Source: CAYNHQ01 sp964397255
GTDB taxonomy: Bacteria; Bdellovibrionota_G; JALEGL01; DATDPG01
Direction of reading: 5' to 3'
DNA length: 64,000 nucleotides
Assembly (NCBI GenBank): GCA_964397255.1
Contig: CAYNHQ010000012.1
Span: 1-64,000 of the forward strand
A program made the position numbers and the translations under genes. Every line of letters starts with the position of its first letter. Position 1 is the stretch's first letter. The notes below the pieces were generated by a model that saw only the letters and a list, made by a program, of their open reading frames with translations, was not told the DNA's origin and did no database searches. This document shows, one piece after another, positions 58,912-64,000 of this stretch.

Positions 58912-59319
58912 CTAAAGAGGTATCTTATCCAGGGCCTGGTTGGCAAGTTCGTCCGCGCGGGCATTCTCCTCGCGGGGGACATGGTGGATGGCAAATGATT
59001 CAAATGATTTGGAGAGCTCTTGGGCTTCGACCCAAAGAGCGCGAAGCTTTGGATGTTTTACTTTGTATTTTCCCGACATCTGACGAACCACCAATTCCGA
59101 ATCCGCCCGAATTTCAACGGTTTTTGCTTTCTTTTTTTTCGCGAGTTGAAGGGCCGCAATCAGAGCGCGATACTCCGCTTCGTTATTTGTCGTGTTCCCA
59201 ATTCGTTCAGAAACAAAGTCGACTTCTTCTCCCCCATCATTCTGTAAGGACACACCAATCGAAGCGGGGCCGGGGTTACCTCTGGACGCTCCATCGACAT
59301 ATGCGACACAAATCATCAC
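58912..59319 (-). CDS. rnhA: RNase HI
   Basis: Degrades RNA in RNA-DNA hybrids. The 135-residue protein has the four acidic catalytic residues: Asp9 (YVDGASRGNPG), Glu47 (NNEAEYRAL), Asp73 (RADSELV) and Asp123 (ADELANQA). It is the bacterial-archaeal form without the basic handle of E. coli RNase HI. It starts 4 bases inside the zinc-ribbon gene and abuts rnpB. Confidence 0.94.
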   Translation of the reverse strand: MMICVAYVDGASRGNPGPASIGVSLQNDGGEEVDFVSERIGNTTNNEAEYRALIAALQLAKKKKAKTVEIRADSELVVRQMSGKYKVKHPKLRALWVEAQELSKSFESFAIHHVPREENARADELANQALDKIPL

Positions 59320-60026
59320 GCGTTGGGTTCAGCCGGAACGTAAATCAGGCGAAAACAATGAGGACAGTTTTCGATCCTCTTGTTTCGCATCATTTCATGC
59401 ACCATTTGCGGAGGAACGTTCATAAAACATCCCTGGCAGGAGTAGGCCTCGACTCGCGTGAACGCGTCCTTATGTTGCCGAACGCGGATTCGCCGATAAC
59501 GGTTGAGAATGACCTTATCCATCTCTTTTTCAAGAACGGATCGTTCTCGATACTTGGTTTCCAATAGCGCGCCAAATTCAGCTGATTTCCCCTCGGCTTC
59601 CGGCCGAGCGGCCTCCAATTCTTCCGATATTGTTTTCCATTCGGTTTCGATTTGCTCGACAGCTTTTTTGGCCGTTTCAATTTCTTCGGCCTTCTTTTTC
59701 ATATTCTCTTCTAACTCGGCGTTGCTTCTTCGAGTGAGTTCAATCTCCCGGGTCATGGCTCGAATCTCGTAATCTTTTTTAAGCTCTCCGAGTTTCTTTT
59801 TGCTCTTTTTAAGCCGCTCTTCCTCGAGTTTGAGCGTGCCATCCATATCCCGACGCTCGACCTCCAATTGGTTGAGTCGGTCCCGAGCTAGAGCTAGGGC
59901 CTTTTTTTTTGTCTCCTCTCGGCTCCGGATCTCTTTAAGTTTGTCCGGAAAAACCTTGGCTTCCCCTTCCATCGCATCTATTTCGAGATCCAACCGCTGC
60001 AGGAGGAGAAGCTGATCGATAATCAT
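59316..60026 (-). CDS. Coiled-coil protein with C-terminal zinc ribbon (CdsZ/COG1579 type)
   Basis: A 236-residue protein. Residues about 10-175 are a long antiparallel coiled coil, rich in Glu/Lys. The C-terminal zinc ribbon has CQGCFMNVPPQ (Cys pair) and CPHCFRLIYV (second pair). Members of this family are implicated in cell division and nucleic-acid-related roles in diverse bacteria. Here it lies between tRNA-Ile and rnhA. It starts 17 bases after the tRNA, which seems to be cut out of the same transcript. Confidence 0.85.
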   Translation of the reverse strand: MIIDQLLLLQRLDLEIDAMEGEAKVFPDKLKEIRSREETKKKALALARDRLNQLEVERRDMDGTLKLEEERLKKSKKKLGELKKDYEIRAMTREIELTRRSNAELEENMKKKAEEIETAKKAVEQIETEWKTISEELEAARPEAEGKSAEFGALLETKYRERSVLEKEMDKVILNRYRRIRVRQHKDAFTRVEAYSCQGCFMNVPPQMVHEMMRNKRIENCPHCFRLIYVPAEPNA

Positions 60027-60042
60027 AACGTCCTTTCGAATT

Positions 60043-60118
60043 TGGTGGGCCCTCCAGGATTCGAACCTGGGACCAACCGGTTATGAGCCGGCGGCTCTAA
60101 CCGCTGAGCTAAGGGCCC
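60043..60118 (-). tRNA. tRNA-Ile (CAT anticodon, lysidine type)
   Basis: A 76-nt gene with encoded CCA. Acceptor stem GGGCCCT pairs with AGGGCCC. The anticodon loop is CTCATAA with anticodon CAT in a 5-bp stem (CCGGC/ACCGG region), and the T arm has GGTTCGAATCC. The acceptor GGGCCCTTAGCTCAGCGGTT and TCATAACC closely follow E. coli tRNA-Ile2 (ileX), whose C34 is modified to lysidine by TilS to read AUA. An elongator tRNA-Met is less likely. Confidence 0.92.
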
Positions 60119-60152
60119 CCAACACCCATTCTGTTCTTCTTCATCCATCTCT

Positions 60153-61907
60153 TTAACTCTCAATAAAACTTTTTAGCTTCTTCGCCCGGCTCGGATGGCG
60201 AAGCTTCCGAAGCGCCTTCGCTTCAATCTGCCGAATTCGTTCGCGCGTGACCTGAAAATCCTGTCCTACTTCTTCCAACGTATGGTCGGATTTCTCGCCG
60301 ATGCCAAATCGCATGCGAAGGACCTTTTCTTCGCGTGGAGTAAGCGATGCTAGAACTTTTCTCGTTTGTTCCGAGAGGTCCATATTGATGACGGCATCCT
60401 GCGGATTGACGGCGTTCTTGTCTTCGATGAAATCTCCTAAATGCGAATCCTCCTCATCTCCAATCGGAGTTTCGAGAGAGATCGGCTCTTTCGCGATTTT
60501 AAGAACTTTACGGACTTTATCGACGGGAAGTTCCATCTTCTCAGCGATCTCCTCCGGCTGTGGTTCGCGCCCCAACTCCTGAACAAGATAGCGGGAGGTC
60601 CGAACCAACTTATTGATCGTTTCGATCATGTGAACCGGAATACGAATGGTTCGAGCCTGGTCGGCAATGGCACGCGTGATCGCCTGGCGGATCCACCATG
60701 TCGCATACGTCGAGAACTTATAGCCTCGACGATATTCAAATTTATCCACCGCCTTCATCAGACCGATATTCCCCTCCTGAATCAGATCGAGAAATTGAAG
60801 ACCCCGGTTCGTGTATTTCTTGGCAATCGAGACGACGAGACGAAGGTTTGCTTCGATGAGCTCCGTCTTGGCCTTGTCTGCCATGACTTCGCCATGGTGC
60901 AAACGGCGATAGGTCTCTTTGAGCTGGCCGGCACTCATTCCCGCTTCTTCTTCAATCTTGTGAATTTGCTTTTCGGCAAATTTCACCATCTTTTCGACAT
61001 CGACCAATTCTTCGAGCGAAATTTTCTTCAGTTTCTTTTGAACGAGTTTGGATTCGACTCGTCCTTTTTTCACATCACGGAAAAGCTTTCGAAGTTCAGC
61101 CATCGGCTTCCCGGTTCGGCTTTCCGCGTCTCGGAATGTCCGTTCGGCGCGCTCGATTTTCAGAATCATGCTCTTGAGCCGGGAAACGATTCGGTTGATC
61201 CATTTCCGGTTGAAATTGATCTCTTTGAGCGTATCGAACATTTTCTTGTGATTCCGCTCAATCTTGTCTTTTTGCTGCCGCTTCTTGAGATTCGACTTCG
61301 CGACGATTTTTCGATTGTCGAACATCGTCCGGTTTTGCCGGTCGAGCCGACGAATTTTGTCGATTAATTTGAGAACCGTTTCGGTGAGCGCCTTTTCGTC
61401 AAAATTTTCGTCTTCCTCGTCGATCCCTCGCACCAAATCTCGAACACGAACGGTTCCTTTTTTGAGCTTGTCGCCAATGAGTAGAATTTCACGAACGCCG
61501 ACCTGCGAACGCAGAAGAATTTCAAGAACCTCGTTTTCCCCTTCTTCAATCCGCTTGGCGATTTCCACTTCGCCTTCACGAGTGAGCAAGGAAACCGCCC
61601 CCATCTTTTTGAGATACATCCGAACCGGATCATTCGACCGGACGGCGGCATCTTCTTTGGGTTCAAATTCTTCCGAATCTCCTCCTGCCCCGGCCTTTTG
61701 TCGTTCCCGGACGGCCTGGCCCTCTTTTTCATTATCTACGATGGCGATGTCCATCTCGTTGAACATGATCATGATGTCATCGAGCTGCTCGCTCTCGACA
61801 ATGTTCGAAGGAAGAACCTCGTTTACTTCTTCGTAGGTGAGGAATCCTTTTTCTTTACCCGTTTCGATCAGCTGCTTTACGCTGACGAGATCTTTGTCTT
61901 CACTCAT
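60153..61907 (-). CDS. rpoD: RNA polymerase primary sigma factor
   Basis: The housekeeping sigma-70, 584 residues. Region 1.1 at the N-terminus, a highly charged non-conserved insert (about 150-350), region 2 with ANLRLVVSIAKKY, FLDLIQEGNIGLMKAVDKF and YATWWIRQAI (-10 recognition and melting), region 3, and region 4.2 TLEEVGQDFQVTRERIRQIE for the -35 box. It starts 4 bases within dnaG. This matches the TTGACx/TATAAx promoters seen in the window. Confidence 0.97.
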   Translation of the reverse strand: MSEDKDLVSVKQLIETGKEKGFLTYEEVNEVLPSNIVESEQLDDIMIMFNEMDIAIVDNEKEGQAVRERQKAGAGGDSEEFEPKEDAAVRSNDPVRMYLKKMGAVSLLTREGEVEIAKRIEEGENEVLEILLRSQVGVREILLIGDKLKKGTVRVRDLVRGIDEEDENFDEKALTETVLKLIDKIRRLDRQNRTMFDNRKIVAKSNLKKRQQKDKIERNHKKMFDTLKEINFNRKWINRIVSRLKSMILKIERAERTFRDAESRTGKPMAELRKLFRDVKKGRVESKLVQKKLKKISLEELVDVEKMVKFAEKQIHKIEEEAGMSAGQLKETYRRLHHGEVMADKAKTELIEANLRLVVSIAKKYTNRGLQFLDLIQEGNIGLMKAVDKFEYRRGYKFSTYATWWIRQAITRAIADQARTIRIPVHMIETINKLVRTSRYLVQELGREPQPEEIAEKMELPVDKVRKVLKIAKEPISLETPIGDEEDSHLGDFIEDKNAVNPQDAVINMDLSEQTRKVLASLTPREEKVLRMRFGIGEKSDHTLEEVGQDFQVTRERIRQIEAKALRKLRHPSRAKKLKSFIES

Positions 61908-63679
61908 GCGATCCTCCCTTGGGTCGACTCCAATTTCTTCAATTCCAACAACTGCTGCTGCAATGCCTCTACGGTGCCCGAGTCGCCGGAGCGCTCAGCG
62001 TTTTCGACCGCTTCTCGAAGGCGTTTGACCTGACGCTGGCGGATTTTCTTCACACAGTCATTCCACACTCGCTGCCAAGCTAAAGATTCATCGGGGAGTG
62101 CTTCCATAAAAGCCGCCGCTAATTGGGAACGTGTGGCCTCGTCCTCCCATTCACCGACGAAAGTCGCTACATTTGCCCCCGCTTCCTGTTGTTCGGTGAT
62201 ACGTTCAATCCAATGCCGTGCGGCATCGACAAATTTCGAATTCGAGAAAAATTGAAAAAGGTTTTCTCGAATGAGCTGCTCGCGAGCCTCGGGCCTCTCA
62301 GCGGACAGACGAATCAACACCAATTCTTCTTTGGGAAGTTTAGATGCCTCTATTCGCTTTTCTACGGGGATACTCGCCATTGAACGTACCGGAGAAATTC
62401 TCTTCTCTCCTTGAAGAATGGCGCGATCGAGTTCTGTCAGCCTTACCGTCTCAGCCACGATGGCCTCTCGCAAATAAACGTTCGATGTGGAAGCAATCAA
62501 GGCGGCCAGCTCGGAAATCGCTTCGGCCTTTCTTGAAACGTCGCTCTCTTTCTTAAAAAATTTCTCAACGAAAAATAGAAGTAAATCGGAGGCCTCTGCC
62601 ACTAATGTTTCAAAAGCTTTCTTTCCTTTTTGTTGGATGAACGTGTCGGGATCCATTCCTTCGGGAAGAGTGGCAACCCGAGCTCGAAGACCCTGGCTCA
62701 AAAGAGGCCGAAGGGATCGCCGAGCCGCGCGAAGGCCAGCCGCATCACCATCAAAAACCACAACCACTTCGTCCGTAAACTTTCGAAGAAGCTTCGCATG
62801 GTCATCTGTAAGCGCGGTTCCAAGTGTGGCTACTGAATAAACCAGCCCCGCTTCACGAAGAGCAAGTCGGTCCATGTACCCTTCCACAATAATGACTTTC
62901 TTTTCATGGGCGATGGCCTCCTGCGCATCATAGAGGCCGTAAAGCATTTTCCCCTTATTGAAGAGAAGCGTTTGAGGTGAATTGAGATATTTCGGCGATC
63001 CTTCGCCTAAAATCCTGCCTCCAAAACCAACTGTTTCGCCCCTTACATTCTCAATTGGAAAGAGAAGGCGATTTCGGAATAGGTCATAATGACCCTCCCG
63101 TTTCTCGCCAATGAGTCCCGCCGCCACAGCATCCGTCAGTGACTTTTGATCGCGTTGGAGTGCCTGAACCAGTGTGTCCCATGAACCGGGGGCAAACCCG
63201 AGCTTAAGACGTTTGGCGAGTTCACCCGTGATCCCACGAGACTTTGCATATTCGCGGGCATCCTTCGCAGCATCCGATTCCATGAGCGCCCGGTGGTAGA
63301 CATCTCGAGCATACTGAACGATGGATAACAGTTTCTTCTCTTGCGCCTTCCGAGCCGCAATATCAGCTCCGCCCTTTTGATATTGGGCCAGATCGATTCC
63401 GGCAAAAGGAGCGAGACGTTCGAGAACTTCGGGGAATGTGAGGTGGTGAAATTTCATCATGAAATCAAAAATCGTTCCTCCCTCGCCACAACCGAAACAG
63501 TGAAAAAGCTGCTTCTGATCACTGACGGTAAAAGAGGGGGTTTTCTCCCGATGGAAGGGGCAGAGCCCGGAGTAATTCCTTCCCACCTTTTTAAGAGGAA
63601 GGGCCTCGCCAATGAGGCGAACAATATCGACCCGGTTTCGGATCTCCTCAATCACTTCACGAGGTACCAACGGCGCCAC
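61904..63679 (-). CDS. dnaG: DNA primase
   Basis: Makes RNA primers at the replication fork. The 591-residue protein has the CHC2 zinc ribbon (CPFHREKTPSFTVS and FHCFGCG), the RNA polymerase core GFGGRILGEGSPKYLNSP and the TOPRIM motifs IIVEGYMDRLA and FDGDAAG. A C-terminal helicase-binding domain of about 130 residues follows. It is the second gene of the rpsU-dnaG-rpoD operon, 38 bases after rpsU. Confidence 0.96.
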   Translation of the reverse strand: MAPLVPREVIEEIRNRVDIVRLIGEALPLKKVGRNYSGLCPFHREKTPSFTVSDQKQLFHCFGCGEGGTIFDFMMKFHHLTFPEVLERLAPFAGIDLAQYQKGGADIAARKAQEKKLLSIVQYARDVYHRALMESDAAKDAREYAKSRGITGELAKRLKLGFAPGSWDTLVQALQRDQKSLTDAVAAGLIGEKREGHYDLFRNRLLFPIENVRGETVGFGGRILGEGSPKYLNSPQTLLFNKGKMLYGLYDAQEAIAHEKKVIIVEGYMDRLALREAGLVYSVATLGTALTDDHAKLLRKFTDEVVVVFDGDAAGLRAARRSLRPLLSQGLRARVATLPEGMDPDTFIQQKGKKAFETLVAEASDLLLFFVEKFFKKESDVSRKAEAISELAALIASTSNVYLREAIVAETVRLTELDRAILQGEKRISPVRSMASIPVEKRIEASKLPKEELVLIRLSAERPEAREQLIRENLFQFFSNSKFVDAARHWIERITEQQEAGANVATFVGEWEDEATRSQLAAAFMEALPDESLAWQRVWNDCVKKIRQRQVKRLREAVENAERSGDSGTVEALQQQLLELKKLESTQGRIA

Positions 63680-63717
63680 CTTCGTGCATGCTCTTCGAAC
63701 GAATGGGGCCGAAACAA

Positions 63718-63921
63718 TTAATAGCGTTCCGGCCGAGGCTTCTTTTGGGATCGTTTTCTCGCCTGAAGAGACTTTCGCTTTCGGCGAACACTTGGTTTTT
63801 CGTAGTGTTCCCGTTTACGAAGTTCCGCCAAAATGCCTGCTTTCTCGCAGAGCTTTTTGAAGCGACGGAGGGCGCTTTCAAAGCTTTCCCCCTCCTTGAT
63901 CCGCACTGACGTCGTTCCCAT
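63718..63921 (-). CDS. rpsU: 30S ribosomal protein S21
   Basis: A 67-residue basic protein with the S21 pattern (VRIKEGESFESALRRFKKLC, then REHYEKPSVRRKRK). It supports translation initiation near the anti-Shine-Dalgarno region. It is the first gene of the macromolecular synthesis operon. The ribosome site GGAGAG precedes the ATG at 63921. Confidence 0.95.
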   Translation of the reverse strand: MGTTSVRIKEGESFESALRRFKKLCEKAGILAELRKREHYEKPSVRRKRKSLQARKRSQKKPRPERY

Positions 63922-63959
63922 TCACTCTCCACACGCGATAGTTTTCAAAAAACCCAATA

Positions 63960-63987
63960 TTTCTCGTGATTTACGCTTCCCGAGAAA
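63960..63987. repeat. Inverted repeat over the rpsU promoter
   Basis: TTTCTCG (63960-63966) and CGAGAAA (63981-63987) are separated by 14 bases and flank the predicted -10 box. It may be an operator, but the spacing does not match an SOS box I know. Only one site was seen. Confidence 0.35.
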
Positions 63988-63996
63988 ACGCGGCAA
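63968..63996 (-). promoter_or_regulatory. Predicted rpsU operon promoter
   Basis: On the minus strand, TTGCCG (63991-63996), a 17-base spacer and TAAATC (63968-63973), about 45 bases upstream of the rpsU start. The boxes are imperfect, and the window ends just beyond, so a stronger upstream promoter may exist. Confidence 0.45.
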
Positions 63997-64000
63997 GATA

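Noticed and set aside
58629..59567. 312-codon plus-strand open frame
   Set aside because: It runs antisense through rnpB and rnhA. Its translation shows no domain and both opposite features are certain.
60043..60118. Assignment as tRNA-Met
   Set aside because: The CAT anticodon allows it, but the acceptor, D arm and anticodon-stem sequences follow tRNA-Ile2 (lysidine), not initiator or elongator Met.
60441..61367. 308-codon plus-strand open frame opposite rpoD
   Set aside because: It is the complement of the sigma factor's codon pattern, with no start signal and no recognisable protein.

Overview
The window looks like a chromosomal segment of a deltaproteobacterial-grade bacterium (Myxococcota, Bdellovibrionota or a related uncultured lineage). 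This is inferred from gene content, not from a search: two surface proteins end in MYXO-CTERM-like Cys-hydrophobic-Arg tails, there are PilZ domains of the type abundant in myxobacteria, and there is an alkyl-DHAP synthase of the kind known from myxobacteria and peroxisomes. There are also genes for a DNA polymerase I, a citrate synthase, ETF-ubiquinone oxidoreductase and a tRNA-Sec. Genes are tightly packed, many with overlapping stop/start codons. No stretch over 300 bases lacks a gene. I saw no insertion sequence, prophage or CRISPR array.

Layout. 1-2080: a lipoprotein cut by the window edge, an unknown winged-helix-like protein and the remnant of a nucleotidyltransferase. 2078-6373: exopolyphosphatase, tRNA-Sec, acyl-CoA dehydrogenase, M20 peptidase. 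6504-15938: a large modular surface metalloprotease with its own promoter, nadA, and a 1433-residue secreted protein of unknown function. 16011-22080: acyltransferase, SDR, alkyl-DHAP synthase, fatty acyl-CoA reductase-like protein and GlcD-type oxidase, a candidate ether-lipid locus. 22082-24912: DHH phosphoesterase and ETF-QO. 25017-29108: three unknown secreted proteins. 29132-32500: citrate synthase and a membrane flavin/polyferredoxin fusion. 32610-33264: a VapBC-type toxin-antitoxin pair with its operator-promoter.

33330-43625 is a continuous run of 14 minus-strand genes. It starts with trxB, rhodanese, a membrane protein and a glycerophosphodiesterase. It continues with an Rrf2 regulator, a degenerate metallo-beta-lactamase, a NuoB-NuoD fusion lacking NuoC, NuoG, NuoI, DUF2203, a second metallo-beta-lactamase, a [2Fe-2S] ferredoxin, a polytopic membrane protein and a small zinc-ribbon membrane protein. 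Nearly every junction in the second half is an overlap, so this is a plausible redox module built from part of complex I.

43694-57493 holds mostly housekeeping genes (PilZ, Nudix, a nucleotidyltransferase pair, glutamine amidotransferase, MFS transporter, Rsm22 methyltransferase, polA, fabG-like, ahcY, an epimerase). 57561-58520 has an elongation factor P with an atypical loop tip and a small Cys-rich secreted protein. 58520-63996, all on the minus strand, is an extended macromolecular synthesis operon: rpsU, dnaG, rpoD, tRNA-Ile(CAU), a CdsZ-like zinc-ribbon coiled-coil protein, an RNase HI and the RNase P RNA gene.
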